A DNA stretch of 64,000 nt, taken from assembly GCF_001602375.1 (NCBI RefSeq), contig NZ_BCNY01000007.1, forward strand, positions 1-64,000, read 5' to 3'. The notes under the pieces are model-generated. The model did not search any database, was not told where the DNA came from, and saw only the letters and a program-made list of their open reading frames with translations. The stretch is from Methanoculleus horonobensis (GTDB lineage: Archaea; Halobacteriota; Methanomicrobia; Methanomicrobiales; Methanoculleaceae). Positions within the stretch are counted from its first letter, which is position 1; every line of letters begins with the position of its first letter. Shown here piece by piece: positions 26,434 to 35,312 of this stretch. The translations under genes were made by a program, and so were the position numbers.

Positions 26434-27435
26434 TCAGAACCAGGCGTCGAGCGTCTTCTGTGTCGCCTTCACCGAGACCTTGGCGAGAGCGCTCCTGACC
26501 CGCTCCTCGGAGAAGTCGTAGCGGCCACAGAGCATCTCCACGACGCCCTCGACGTCCGGCGTCCTCCACTCGAGGGTGTAGTCGTCGGTGATCGGCGGGT
26601 CGAGGAAGAACTCCCGGACAGGAGCGGGATCGAAGTCGGGCTGTTTCTCGGCGATCACTCCCTCGAACTCGCCGTTCCGAACGATCTTTAAGGCCGTCTT
26701 GCCGCCGACGCCCCGGATGCCCGGGTTGAAGTCCGTGCCGACCAGGATGCCGATCTCGACGAGCTGCTCTCTCGTGACGCCGAGACGGTCGAGGAGGGAG
26801 GGGAGGACGATCCGTTCGGGGTTCACCGTGATCGTCCGGCCCCTGGTCTTTCGCCGCCCGCTGACGGTGAGGTTTCGCACCAGCACCGGGGAGCCGAAGA
26901 GGAGCGAGTCGTAGTCCTGGGAGACCGCGTAGGTGACCTTCCCCTGCCGCGCCATGTAAGCCGCCTGCGCTTCGCCCTCGCTCGGCGCCTGGATCCAGGG
27001 GATGCCGAGCAGGTCGAGGAGTTCTCGGGACGACGCGATGGTGTGGCTGTCGATGCGGGCGGATGCGCTCGCCTGCTTGTAGGCCTCCTCCATGTCGCCC
27101 TCCCGGAGCGCCGTCTTCCAGGCCTCGTCTGCCCTGGCGCGATGTTCGCGCCGCTCGTTGATCGTCTCCTGCTTGAACTCCGGCGGCTTCCCGTCGAAGA
27201 CAAAGACCGGGCGGATACCCTTCTCCAGGAAGTTTACCGTCCGAAAGAGGATGCCGGAGAGGTGCGAGGTGACCCGGCCCGCACCGTTCATCAGCGGAGT
27301 TCCGTCCGGCTGCCGGATGATGGAGAGGAACTGGTAGAGTGCGTTATGGGCGTCCAATGCGGCGATGCCGGATAGATCGTCCCACGTCAACGTCTCTTTA
27401 CTGTCTGCCAGGATATCCCGGATAGCAACGCCCAT
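26434..27435 (-). CDS. fen: Flap endonuclease FEN1
   Basis: A 333-residue FEN1. The XPG-N and XPG-I acidic clusters are present ([32 protein letters not shown]) and an H3TH region [14 protein letters not shown]. The C-terminus ends QKTLDAWF, a PIP box for the PCNA clamp. It removes 5' flaps in Okazaki-fragment maturation and repair. It is monocistronic. Confidence 0.97.
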   Translation of the reverse strand: MGVAIRDILADSKETLTWDDLSGIAALDAHNALYQFLSIIRQPDGTPLMNGAGRVTSHLSGILFRTVNFLEKGIRPVFVFDGKPPEFKQETINERREHRARADEAWKTALREGDMEEAYKQASASARIDSHTIASSRELLDLLGIPWIQAPSEGEAQAAYMARQGKVTYAVSQDYDSLLFGSPVLVRNLTVSGRRKTRGRTITVNPERIVLPSLLDRLGVTREQLVEIGILVGTDFNPGIRGVGGKTALKIVRNGEFEGVIAEKQPDFDPAPVREFFLDPPITDDYTLEWRTPDVEGVVEMLCGRYDFSEERVRSALAKVSVKATQKTLDAWF

Positions 27436-27484
27436 GCTTACCTAGTCATGAGAGGGGGATATGCCATTAAGATGGCGATCCGGT

Positions 27485-27799
27485 TCACCGGTACATCCGC
27501 CGGGAGAGGCCGTCGACGATCTCCTCGATGTGGCTCACCGTGTTGTCGTATCTGGCGGTCATCGTCTTTCCCATCTCCTCCATATTCACACGCATGGTGC
27601 GCTCCCGCTGCACGACGCTCTGTTCAAGGCTCACGATCTTTATGCCGAGAGAGATGAGCAGTCCTCCGAGGGAGAGCATCATGAATGTCGCAGCAACCGC
27701 TATGACGAGGTCCTGCCAGAACCGCATCACCAGCACGACGGTGGAGACCACCATCACGATGGTGAGAACGATATCGCCAATGAGTTCGCGAATCTCCAT
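27485..27799 (-). CDS. Small membrane protein with C-terminal coiled coil
   Basis: A 104-residue protein with two predicted transmembrane helices (about residues 8-27 and 31-54) followed by a charged heptad-like helix ending SHIEEIVDGLSRRMYR. It is divergent from the presenilin gene, with about 57 bases between starts. I recognise no family; expression is supported only by the clean open frame and hydrophobicity pattern. Confidence 0.6.
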   Translation of the reverse strand: MEIRELIGDIVLTIVMVVSTVVLVMRFWQDLVIAVAATFMMLSLGGLLISLGIKIVSLEQSVVQRERTMRVNMEEMGKTMTARYDNTVSHIEEIVDGLSRRMYR

Positions 27800-27856
27800 A
27801 ATTTAAAGTGATAAGGATGCATTAATTAACCTACCTATAGTGAGTGGAGTTTTGTG

Positions 27857-28762
27857 ATGCAGATACGCGACTGGCTACCCCTTCTCGGAATGGCCCTGAT
27901 GCTTTTACTTGTCCAGATCATCGCCATCATCCTCGTCATGCCCATGCAGGCGGCGGGGCTTGTTGCGTTTGAAGATCCCGAATCGGTGGCGAATCCCCTG
28001 ATCTTCATAGGGATGCTGCTCGCCTTCACGCTGGTTCTGCTCTTCCTGCTCCGGACAGGCGGCCGACGGTTCATCGCCGTCTTTATCGGGTTTGCCCTCT
28101 TCATGACGTTTCTCTACATATTCGGTGCGCTCTCCCTCCTTCTCTTTGGGGCCACGACCGCTGCCGTGGCCGGAACGCTCATCGGCGCCGTAGCGGCGAC
28201 TGCGCTCCTCTACCTCTATCCGGAGTGGTATGTCATCGACATCCTCGGCGTTCTGATCTCTGCCGGGGTTGCGTCCATCTTCGGGATCTCACTCGCCGTC
28301 GTGCCGGTGCTCGTGCTGCTCGTGCTGCTTGCGATCTACGACGCCATATCGGTCTACCGGACAAAGCACATGATCACCCTCGCCGAAGGCGTCCTCGAGA
28401 CGAAGGCGCCCATCCTGGTCGTGGTCCCGAAGAGAGCGGATTACTCGTTCAGAAAAGAGGGGCTCAACATCGGTAAGGGGGAGGAGCGCGGCGCGTTCGT
28501 CATGGGCATGGGCGACCTCATCATGCCCTCTATCCTTGTCGCGTCGTCGCACGCCTTCGTGGGCGCGCCCGCGGTCATCTGGCTCCTCTCCGCCCCGACA
28601 CTCGGCGCGATGGTGGGATCGCTTGCAGGACTCGCGGTGCTCCTCTACTTCGTCAACAAGGGTAACCCCCAGGCGGGTCTCCCGCCGTTAAACGGCGGGG
28701 CTATTCTTGGGTTTCTGGTTGGGGCGGCTCTCGCAGGCTCGTTTTCGTGGCTTCCTTTCTGA
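27857..28762 (+). CDS. Presenilin/SPP-type intramembrane aspartyl protease (PSH)
   Basis: A 301-residue nine-helix membrane protease. Catalytic Asp are D162 in IYDAISVY and D220 in GMGDLIMPS, and GLPPLNGG is the PAL-type motif. As I recall, positions and sequence are nearly those of the M. marisnigri JR1 presenilin homologue used for crystal structures. It cleaves transmembrane segments of other proteins; archaeal substrates are unknown. The ATG at 27857 follows an in-frame GTG at 27854. The 3' end overlaps the NOG1-like gene by 62 bases. Confidence 0.95.
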   Translation: MQIRDWLPLLGMALMLLLVQIIAIILVMPMQAAGLVAFEDPESVANPLIFIGMLLAFTLVLLFLLRTGGRRFIAVFIGFALFMTFLYIFGALSLLLFGATTAAVAGTLIGAVAATALLYLYPEWYVIDILGVLISAGVASIFGISLAVVPVLVLLVLLAIYDAISVYRTKHMITLAEGVLETKAPILVVVPKRADYSFRKEGLNIGKGEERGAFVMGMGDLIMPSILVASSHAFVGAPAVIWLLSAPTLGAMVGSLAGLAVLLYFVNKGNPQAGLPPLNGGAILGFLVGAALAGSFSWLPF

Positions 28763-29690
28763 ATGCGAGCAAAAGACCGAGCACCTCCTCCACTCCCTCT
28801 CCCGTGAGCGTGGACATAGCCGGGTAGCCCTCGAGCCCCCGGATATCCGCCTTGTTTGCAACCGCTACCACCGGGACGTCGACGAGCCGGTGTACCTCCT
28901 CGAGGAGCCTGTTCTGATCGTCGAGCGAGTAGCCGCAGTGTTCGCTTGCGTCCAGGATGAAGAGGACGACATCGGCCGTGTTGATGATGGCGCTGACCGC
29001 CTGCCGCTCGATGGGGTTCCTCTCCTCTGCCGGGCGCTCGAGGACGCCGGGGGTATCGATGAACTGGATCCGGTCGCGCTTGCCGATCTCCCGGTGGCCG
29101 ACGACGATCCCCTTGGTGGTGAACGGGTAGGCGGCGATCTCGGGTTCCGCCGTGGAGACAAGCCGGATGAACGAGGATTTCCCCACGTTCGGGAATCCTG
29201 CCACCACCACGGTGAAGTCGTCGTCGTTCACGTGCGGGAGTTTCCGCAGGATGTTCCGGGCCTCGTTTAAGTATACGAGATCGTCTTCCACCTGGTGAAC
29301 GATCGAGGCTATGCGGGCGACGGCCTGCCGCCGTTTTGGGGGTGTGTCTACTCCGGATCGCATGCTGCGGGCGTAACCGGAGCCGATGACCCAGGTCTGG
29401 TCGGCCGCCCAGTTGACGGCGCCGAGGGATCGTTTCAGCCGGTCGAGCGAGACCAGGATGTCGGCCGCCTCCTGGTAAAAGGGCGAGAGGCGCTCGAAGC
29501 TCGGAAACGAGCTGACCACACTCTTTAATTTGTCGTGGATGGCTTTCGCGACCGCTCTTACGAACTCCTCGTTCGCGGTATCGACGTTGGTCTTCAGCTT
29601 CTTCTTGGCTGCCGCCCTGCGAAGACTGCGGTCGAGCACTTCGTCCGCCGTAGGAACGGTCGGGATGGTTTCGAATTCCACGTTACGCAC
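28701..29690 (-). CDS. NOG1-family GTPase
   Basis: A 329-residue TRAFAC GTPase with an N-terminal helical NOG1 domain and G motifs GFPNVGKSS (G1), DTPGVLERP (G3) and NKAD (G4). Eukaryotic NOG1 works in large-ribosomal-subunit assembly, and archaeal homologues are thought to do likewise. Its last 20 codons lie inside the 3' end of the presenilin gene on the other strand. It is divergent from the CBS regulator with about 40 bases between starts, so promoters overlap. Confidence 0.9.
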   Translation of the reverse strand: MRNVEFETIPTVPTADEVLDRSLRRAAAKKKLKTNVDTANEEFVRAVAKAIHDKLKSVVSSFPSFERLSPFYQEAADILVSLDRLKRSLGAVNWAADQTWVIGSGYARSMRSGVDTPPKRRQAVARIASIVHQVEDDLVYLNEARNILRKLPHVNDDDFTVVVAGFPNVGKSSFIRLVSTAEPEIAAYPFTTKGIVVGHREIGKRDRIQFIDTPGVLERPAEERNPIERQAVSAIINTADVVLFILDASEHCGYSLDDQNRLLEEVHRLVDVPVVAVANKADIRGLEGYPAMSTLTGEGVEEVLGLLLAFRKEATKTSLREPPQPETQE

Positions 29691-29729
29691 AACCTAATGT
29701 ATTTAAACAACGTATAATGACTGATAATT

Positions 29730-30611
29730 ATGGAGCTCTCTCCGATTCAGAAGGATATCCTGATAACTTTGATTACCCTATACCATCAGTCTTCCCACTC
29801 TATAAAAGGTGAGGAGATCGCAGAGGTGCTGAAGCGCAACCCCGGAACCGTCCGCAACCAGATGCAGGCCTTGAAAGCTCTCGGGCTGGTCGACGGCGTT
29901 CCCGGCCCGAAAGGAGGATACAGCCCGACCGCAGGAGCATACAGGGAGCTGAATCTCGGGGACCTCGAGCACCAGTCCGAGGTGCCGATCTACCGCGACG
30001 GCGAGAGGGTGGGAGGCGTCCGGGTCACGGAGCTCGGGTTCACCACTCTCTGCCACCCGGACCTCTGCCAGGCGATGATCCGGATCATCGGGAGCGTGAA
30101 ACTCTTCCGGATCGGGGATATGGTCTCGATCGGCCCCACCCCGGTGAATAAACTCCTCGTCCGCGGCGAGGTCTTCGGGATGGATGAGAACCTGCAGGCG
30201 CTTCTCATCAGCGTCTCCGAGATGATATCCCTCCCCAAACAGTCGATCAAGCACTATATGAGCGCTCCGCTCCTGACCCTGCCGTTCACCGCCACCCTCC
30301 GCGACGCCGCGCACCTCTTCAATACCCACCATATCCACGGCGCGCCGGTGCTGAAGGAAGGCGGCGACCTCGCGGGCATCATAACGCTGAGCGATCTCGC
30401 TCGCGCCCTGGACGAGGGCCAGACGCTGGATTCGCCCGTCGCTGAGGTCATGACGACCGATGTGGTCGAGGCGCCGTCGTCGATCCGGCTCTACGAGCTC
30501 GTGGGCCGGTTCAAGGAACGGGAGATCGGGAGGTTGATTGTGGTCGAGGACGGCAAGCCCGTCGGGATCGTTACCCAGACCGATATAATTCGGGTCTTTC
30601 CCTCACTTTGA
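29730..30611 (+). CDS. HTH-CBS domain transcriptional regulator
   Basis: A 293-residue protein: an N-terminal winged-helix domain (about 1-70, IKGEEIAEVLKRNPGTVRNQMQAL), a middle domain ending near 165, and two CBS motifs in the C-terminal 120 residues (HYMSAPLLTLPFTATLRDAA, then VMTTDVVEAPSS). CBS pairs usually sense adenylates or similar ligands. This architecture is a common methanogen regulator class; the target genes are unknown. Confidence 0.85.
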   Translation: MELSPIQKDILITLITLYHQSSHSIKGEEIAEVLKRNPGTVRNQMQALKALGLVDGVPGPKGGYSPTAGAYRELNLGDLEHQSEVPIYRDGERVGGVRVTELGFTTLCHPDLCQAMIRIIGSVKLFRIGDMVSIGPTPVNKLLVRGEVFGMDENLQALLISVSEMISLPKQSIKHYMSAPLLTLPFTATLRDAAHLFNTHHIHGAPVLKEGGDLAGIITLSDLARALDEGQTLDSPVAEVMTTDVVEAPSSIRLYELVGRFKEREIGRLIVVEDGKPVGIVTQTDIIRVFPSL

Positions 30612-30661
30612 TCCCCTCCCCGTTCGGAATTTCGTGCTTCAACCCCTCAGGAGACGGATAA

Positions 30662-30671
30662 GTATTTATAT
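30662..30671 (+). promoter_or_regulatory. TATA box of the histone gene
   Basis: gtatttatat, about 90 bases before the histone ATG, predicting a leader of about 60 bases, longer than most in the window and fitting a strongly translated mRNA. Confidence 0.6.
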
Positions 30672-30754
30672 GAGAATACCTATGGTGCTTCTGTAAAACG
30701 AGTTCTGTGTGTGAGTGCATTTCACAGAACTCAATGAAAAGGGGGAAATGGATC

Positions 30755-30964
30755 ATGACTGATATACCTCTGGCACCTGTTGGCAGAATCGTAAAGAAAT
30801 CCGGCGCGGAACGTGTGAGTTCCGATGCCAATGAAGAACTCGCGAAACTGATGGAGCAGTATGCTTCACGGATCGCGAAAGAAGCGATCAAGCTGGCGGG
30901 CCACGCGGGCAGGAAGACGGTTAAAGCAACTGACGTCCGGATGGCGGCCGAGACCGTAAAGTAA
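30755..30964 (+). CDS. Archaeal histone (HMf family)
   Basis: A 69-residue single histone fold, with the family start LAPVGRIVKKSGAERVS, the central helix and the end AGRKTVKATDVRMAAE. It wraps DNA as dimers that stack into longer hypernucleosomes. The ATG at 30755 follows a GGGGGAAATGG ribosome site. It has its own TATA box and leader. Confidence 0.97.
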   Translation: MTDIPLAPVGRIVKKSGAERVSSDANEELAKLMEQYASRIAKEAIKLAGHAGRKTVKATDVRMAAETVK

Positions 30965-31166
30965 CCCTAAAAATCTCTTTTTGGAGCGGCATTATGCCCG
31001 GAGTTCCGGTATGCACCTCTCCGGTAACGAATGTGCGCTATACCGTACTCTCTTCGGCCGTGGGCAGCGGCGGTGCATGCACTCCCGACAATAATCTGCA
31101 ACGCTCTTTTCCGTGGTTTTACGGCCTTTAGAAGATTTAAATAGTACAAACGCCCCACGGTTTTAC

Positions 31167-31418
31167 ATGAGCAAAACCTTCTGCCGTTCCCTTGCCAAGA
31201 AGAAAGTGATGAGTAACGATGGCATGCTCATCGGGATCATCAAGAATATCATCGTCGATCTCAACACGGGGCAGGTTGTCGACCTGCTCGTCAAACCGGA
31301 CGAGACGTTCAAGACCGAGGGCTACAGGACGGATGGGGACAAGATGCTCGTGCCGTTCGAGTCGGTGAAGGACATAAAAGATTACGTCGTTGTCGACCGC
31401 TACCTGTTGAAGAGATAA
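31167..31418 (+). CDS. PRC-barrel domain protein
   Basis: An 83-residue PRC-barrel protein with the pattern VMSNDGMLIGIIKNIIVDLNTGQ, then VPFESVKDIKDYVVVD. Free-standing archaeal versions are abundant small proteins, proposed to be linked to RNA processing or cell division machinery. A TATA box (gatttaaata, 31134-31143) puts the transcript start almost at the ATG, so the mRNA is leaderless. Confidence 0.88.
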   Translation: MSKTFCRSLAKKKVMSNDGMLIGIIKNIIVDLNTGQVVDLLVKPDETFKTEGYRTDGDKMLVPFESVKDIKDYVVVDRYLLKR

Positions 31419-31869
31419 GGATAATACTTTTTTGTGGCCACGCCCGGGCGCGGTAACGATACTGGTTTAGGCACCTACGGGTCTTTCGGCCCGTCAAAGG
31501 TTCATGCCACCGACTGCATCGAGACTCACATCGGGACGTTAACGATGACGATTCTGTCCTGAGCCCGGGGCTCGGGTTTTGGTTTCTGTATTGGCGGAGA
31601 TAGGCCCGGCTTCACAGAATGAACCGGGCACGGTCAGGGTTGCAGACCCTGGTCGCGCCACATTTTTTGGAGAGAAGGCGGCAGGGCAGCCCTGTACATC
31701 AGGACTCAACTCCCCTGTATCGTGCGTGGTTGATCGGTCTCTGTAGCGAATTGCTCCTCGTTCTGGTTCGGTGACTGCTCGCAAACATATATATCCACAA
31801 GCATGTATTCACAGCCAAATATATACGTGGCTGAATTTGTGGAAACACGAGCCAAATGGGGTTATAATC
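31419..31869. other. Intergenic region with a cluster of hairpins, no gene found
   Basis: After a T6 tract (about 31428-31433) come strong inverted repeats: ACGGGTC-TTTC-GGCCCGT (31477-31494), GAGCC-CGG-GGCTC (31561-31573), GCCCGG(C)TTCA-CAGAA-TGAACCGGGC (31604-31629) and CAGGGT-TGCAG-ACCCTG (31635-31651), then T6 at 31663-31668. A non-coding RNA is possible but no promoter for it is evident. Two TATA elements near 31785-31794 and 31817-31826 belong to the downstream surface protein. Confidence 0.45.
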
Positions 31870-33348
31870 ATGAAACAATCAGAAATCGTCGTTGGAATCG
31901 TTATCACTCTCGCTCTGGCTGTAGGCATTGTTTACGCCGCTGGCGGGTTTGAAACCGGGGGATTGAACACTTCGACGGAGATGAATTCTGTTATCGTGAA
32001 AGACGCGATTGTCTCGCGGACTATTGATAACACGACGAATGGAGCCGAGAATAAGACAATTAGAACCGCGAGTGAACCGGGACCGGGAATCGTGAATACA
32101 ATTATCGGGATATTTTCAAATGTGGTTGAAACAAGCAGTTCTGGCGGTTCGGCACGGTCTTCGTCATCATCTGAAGGAAGTAGCAGCAGTAGCAGTTCTT
32201 CTGGAGGAGCACCGGTTACTCCAATGGCAACGGAGACGCCCTGTCCGACGACCGAGCCAACAACGACCTCAACGGTGAAGGTGACCGCAACCCCGACTAC
32301 GAATGAGACGGCGACTCCCACCCCAACTACGAGCCCAACCGCAACCCCGACCCCAACACCCACTGCGACCACAACACCCGTTCCTGCGGCGACCACGGAG
32401 CCTGCACTGGATTCTACACCAACGGTATCCCCGACGATTGACCCGACACCGACGCCAACGCCGACAACGGAGGTTACTATCGAGACCTGGACGGGAACGG
32501 CGGGCGTTGCCCGCACCTATTATTACATCGTCGATCATGCTACAGAAACAACAAGTGTCATCGTTGAATCGGAGTTTCCCCCGGAATTAGCCGGTATGAT
32601 GAGCATGGAACTGCACGACTACGTTTACTACTTCAGCAACGTTGAACTGAAAAACATCTATTTACACTTCTATAACCGGAACGCCGGGCCGAACGGTGAG
32701 AATTACGGTGGCCCGACCATCGAAACCCGCTTTGGTTACTATGATTGGCTTATGGAATGGGATTACCCGCTCACGGAGTCAGTAATTCTCATTTACTCGG
32801 AGGATGTCCCGGTGTATGTGATAAGCACGGTGGATTTCAGCCAATACTCATTTATGAGAAACTCCTATACGGGCGAATATGACTACATCCCACGGAAATA
32901 CTATGCCAAGAAAGCGGTAATGCCGGAGAAGCAGCCCGGTATACCAAGGTATTATGATCTCCCGGTTTCTGCGCCAATACGGCTGTTTCGCGAAGGAATG
33001 CCTGATAATCCCTATTTGCCGGCCACACCGGCGCCCACCGAAGAAACCACGCCTACACCTGCTCCCGAAGCGACCATGACTCCACTCCCGCTGTATACGG
33101 CTCCAACGCCCACAGAGCCTGCCTCAAATGTCATTCCAACGCCGATCTCCTGGGGCGAAGATCCTGAGCGGGTAGCGATAACCACTCCGCCACCTGAGCC
33201 GTGGGGTGGAGTTGTGACCGTTGAGCCGACTGAGATCCCGGCTGGGATCCCCACACTGGAACGTTATACCCCATCTGGAGAGAATTCGGTGATCCCTACG
33301 CTGGAACCCGTTGAAATGGAAGATCCTGCCTCTATTCCGCAAGAATGA
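31870..33348 (+). CDS. Secreted Ser/Thr/Pro-rich surface protein, unknown
   Basis: A 492-residue protein: N-terminal hydrophobic segment (about 5-24), a poly-Ser patch (about 95-115), a long Thr/Pro low-complexity stalk, a globular domain rich in Tyr and aromatic residues (about 230-395), and a second Pro/Thr tail. The stalks look like cell-wall spanning, probably glycosylated segments. The DNA is visibly richer in A/T at third positions than its neighbours, suggesting recent acquisition. I recognise no domain. It has two close TATA elements upstream. Confidence 0.65.
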   Translation: MKQSEIVVGIVITLALAVGIVYAAGGFETGGLNTSTEMNSVIVKDAIVSRTIDNTTNGAENKTIRTASEPGPGIVNTIIGIFSNVVETSSSGGSARSSSSSEGSSSSSSSSGGAPVTPMATETPCPTTEPTTTSTVKVTATPTTNETATPTPTTSPTATPTPTPTATTTPVPAATTEPALDSTPTVSPTIDPTPTPTPTTEVTIETWTGTAGVARTYYYIVDHATETTSVIVESEFPPELAGMMSMELHDYVYYFSNVELKNIYLHFYNRNAGPNGENYGGPTIETRFGYYDWLMEWDYPLTESVILIYSEDVPVYVISTVDFSQYSFMRNSYTGEYDYIPRKYYAKKAVMPEKQPGIPRYYDLPVSAPIRLFREGMPDNPYLPATPAPTEETTPTPAPEATMTPLPLYTAPTPTEPASNVIPTPISWGEDPERVAITTPPPEPWGGVVTVEPTEIPAGIPTLERYTPSGENSVIPTLEPVEMEDPASIPQE

Positions 33349-33540
33349 CTGAAGGCATCATGACAACTTCCTATCTTTTTCTCATAGTCACACATTACGC
33401 AGGAATATGGATTGAGATGCCCTGAGGTTGCAATCCGGCTGTATGGCAGCCCCTGGCAAAATCACCGATATGGTGCTGCGGTGGATACAGTCCTGATCTT
33501 CAATCAAAAACGATCAACGCCGGCCGGACTAATTTTGCCT

Positions 33541-34245
33541 TTACCGTACCTCAAGATCATCAAAGTACTTTTTTACCGCTTCCACGAACCCGTCCCCGTA
33601 GGCTTCTTCGGTGACCCGGTCCGCCGCCGATCGGGTCCGGGCAGGGGCGTTTGCAACAGCGACGCCGAAGCCCGCGGCTTCGAGCATCTCGGTGTCGTTC
33701 TCGGAGTCGCCGATGGCCATCATCTCCGAGGGGGAAAGCCCCATCTCGCGGGCAAGTTCCACGAGCGCCGTTCCTTTGTTGACGCCGGGGGTCTGGAGAT
33801 GGATTGCAAACCCGGTATCGAGCACCTGGACGGAGAAGTCGTGGTCGCGAATGACTGCTCTTGCCTCGTCGGGGTCGATATTCCGGGCGAAGGCAACGTC
33901 GGCGAACCGGTACTGCGCACTGTAGAGTTCGAGTTCGATGCCCCTCCCGGCAAAATAGTCTTTGAGAACCTCGAATGCCGCGAGGCAGGCGTTCTTGTCG
34001 CCGGGGATGCGGAGGGTGCCTGAAAACCCCCTCCGGTAGACGCCGCCGTTCTCGCCGATGATCGTCCCGTCCGTCCCGACCATCTTGCAGAGACCGTCCA
34101 TGAAGCAGACGGTGTTGCCGCTCGCGAGCACCACTTCGATCCCGGCGTCGACGAGGGTTCGGACGGCCTCGACGGCGGCGGTGTTGATCCGCCGCCGCCG
34201 GTCGGTGATGGTGCCGTCGACGTCCGTTACGAGCGCCTTCAGCAC
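33541..34245 (-). CDS. Phosphoglycolate phosphatase (archaeal HAD family)
   Basis: A 234-residue HAD phosphatase with the nucleophile motif [10 protein letters not shown], the ASGN motif, and [10 protein letters not shown] near the C-terminus. It matches the archaeal phosphoglycolate phosphatase branch. With phosphoribulokinase in the same window, clearing 2-phosphoglycolate from RuBisCO oxygenation is a plausible role. Its start overlaps the 3' end of radA by 7 bases, so it is co-transcribed with a recombinase for no obvious functional reason. Confidence 0.85.
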   Translation of the reverse strand: MLKALVTDVDGTITDRRRRINTAAVEAVRTLVDAGIEVVLASGNTVCFMDGLCKMVGTDGTIIGENGGVYRRGFSGTLRIPGDKNACLAAFEVLKDYFAGRGIELELYSAQYRFADVAFARNIDPDEARAVIRDHDFSVQVLDTGFAIHLQTPGVNKGTALVELAREMGLSPSEMMAIGDSENDTEMLEAAGFGVAVANAPARTRSAADRVTEEAYGDGFVEAVKKYFDDLEVR

Positions 34246-35213
34246 GGCTTGAGCCCTGCCTGCTCGACCATGAACGCCGCCTCGCCCTCGGGGAGGTTCG
34301 GGCTGTCCACGAGACGGGCGACTCTCTTGCCGCCCTTGCTTTTTCTGAGGTAGAGCCGGAAGGTTGCCGTGTGGCCGACGATGTTGCCGCCGATCGGTTT
34401 CGTGGGGTCGCCGAAGAGGACGCCGGGGTTCGACATCACCTGGTTGGTCACCAGGCCGACGGCGTTGTGGTCGTCGATCAACTTCAGGAGGTCGTGCATG
34501 TGCCGGTTCAGTTTCTGCTGCCGTGGGGCAAGGGTGCCCCGTCCCGCATACTCCGAACGGAAGAGCGACGTCAACGAGTCGATGACGAAGAGCCTGACCG
34601 GGTAGTCGGAGTTCCGCAGGTCGTTTGAAAGTTCCCGTGCGGTATCGAGGAGGAGCATCTGGTGGTCGGAGCTGTGCGCCCGCGCGACGTGGATCCGTTC
34701 GAGGACCTCGTCGATATCCCCGATCTCCGCCTCTTCGGGGAGGCCGTTCAGCATCTGTTCGATCCGCTCCGGCCGGAAGGTGTTCTCGGTGTCTACGTAG
34801 ATGACCCCGCCGGCGAGGCCGCCGAGTTCTTCGGGGAGCTGGGCGTTGACGGCCATCTGGTGGACGAGCTGGCTCTTACCCGACCCGAACTCACCGTAAA
34901 CCTCCGTTATTGCCTGCGTCTCGAGGCCGCCGCCGACCAGTTCGTCGAACTCGGGCACCAGCGTCTTCAGTTTCTTGATATCCTTCCTCTTATCGAGGAT
35001 ATCCCTGCCTGTCTTGAAACCGCCGATATCCGCCATCTTCCGTGCGGCGAGGATCACCTTCTTTGCGGTGGCCTCGCCGATCTCTGCCGCCTCGGCGAGA
35101 TCCGACGTGGTGGCCGTCGCAACGCTCTCGACGGTTCCGTATCCGGCTTCGCGGAGCTTGTCGGCAGTGGTCGCTCCGACGCCGGGTAAATCTTCAAGAT
35201 CAATCTCTGACAT
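34239..35213 (-). CDS. radA: DNA repair and recombination protein RadA
   Basis: A 324-residue archaeal recombinase. An N-terminal HhH domain ([14 protein letters not shown]) is followed by the RecA core with Walker [10 protein letters not shown], Walker [10 protein letters not shown] and the L2 region [12 protein letters not shown]. It forms filaments on ssDNA for strand exchange. The ATG at 35213 ([11 protein letters not shown]) is preferred over 35225. Nested inverted repeats lie just upstream (35231-35268). Confidence 0.97.
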   Translation of the reverse strand: MSEIDLEDLPGVGATTADKLREAGYGTVESVATATTSDLAEAAEIGEATAKKVILAARKMADIGGFKTGRDILDKRKDIKKLKTLVPEFDELVGGGLETQAITEVYGEFGSGKSQLVHQMAVNAQLPEELGGLAGGVIYVDTENTFRPERIEQMLNGLPEEAEIGDIDEVLERIHVARAHSSDHQMLLLDTARELSNDLRNSDYPVRLFVIDSLTSLFRSEYAGRGTLAPRQQKLNRHMHDLLKLIDDHNAVGLVTNQVMSNPGVLFGDPTKPIGGNIVGHTATFRLYLRKSKGGKRVARLVDSPNLPEGEAAFMVEQAGLKPC

Positions 35214-35230
35214 CTTATTCCTCACTTGAT

Positions 35231-35268
35231 CTCTAGGTGTGTTTGCTATGCTACACTAGAGTCTCTAG
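35231..35268 (-). promoter_or_regulatory. Nested inverted repeats in the radA upstream region
   Basis: CTCTA(G)GTGT - 12 bases - ACACTAGAG spans 35231-35261, and CTAGAG-T-CTCTAG spans 35256-35268, sharing one arm. They lie 18 to 55 bases before the radA ATG, where a repressor of the gene would bind. No known archaeal operator consensus is matched. Confidence 0.4.
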
Positions 35269-35312
35269 CCGGAGAGATAAAGGTCGCTTGCCGTGCGGGG
35301 TGAAAGTGAAGA

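Noticed and set aside
26192-26521. A 109-residue plus-strand frame between DUF2193 and fen
   Set aside because: It runs into fen antisense, has no ribosome site, and lies over the predicted leader of the DUF2193 operon.
31635-31651. Possible tRNA-Cys: a 5-bp stem with the 7-base loop TTGCAGA (anticodon GCA)
   Set aside because: No D arm, no T arm with GTTCRA and no acceptor stem can be formed around it; it is part of a hairpin cluster.
31539-31784. An 81-residue minus-strand frame and a box C/D-like sequence near 31541
   Set aside because: The frame covers the hairpin cluster with no family match; the C box is imperfect and no D' pair is found.
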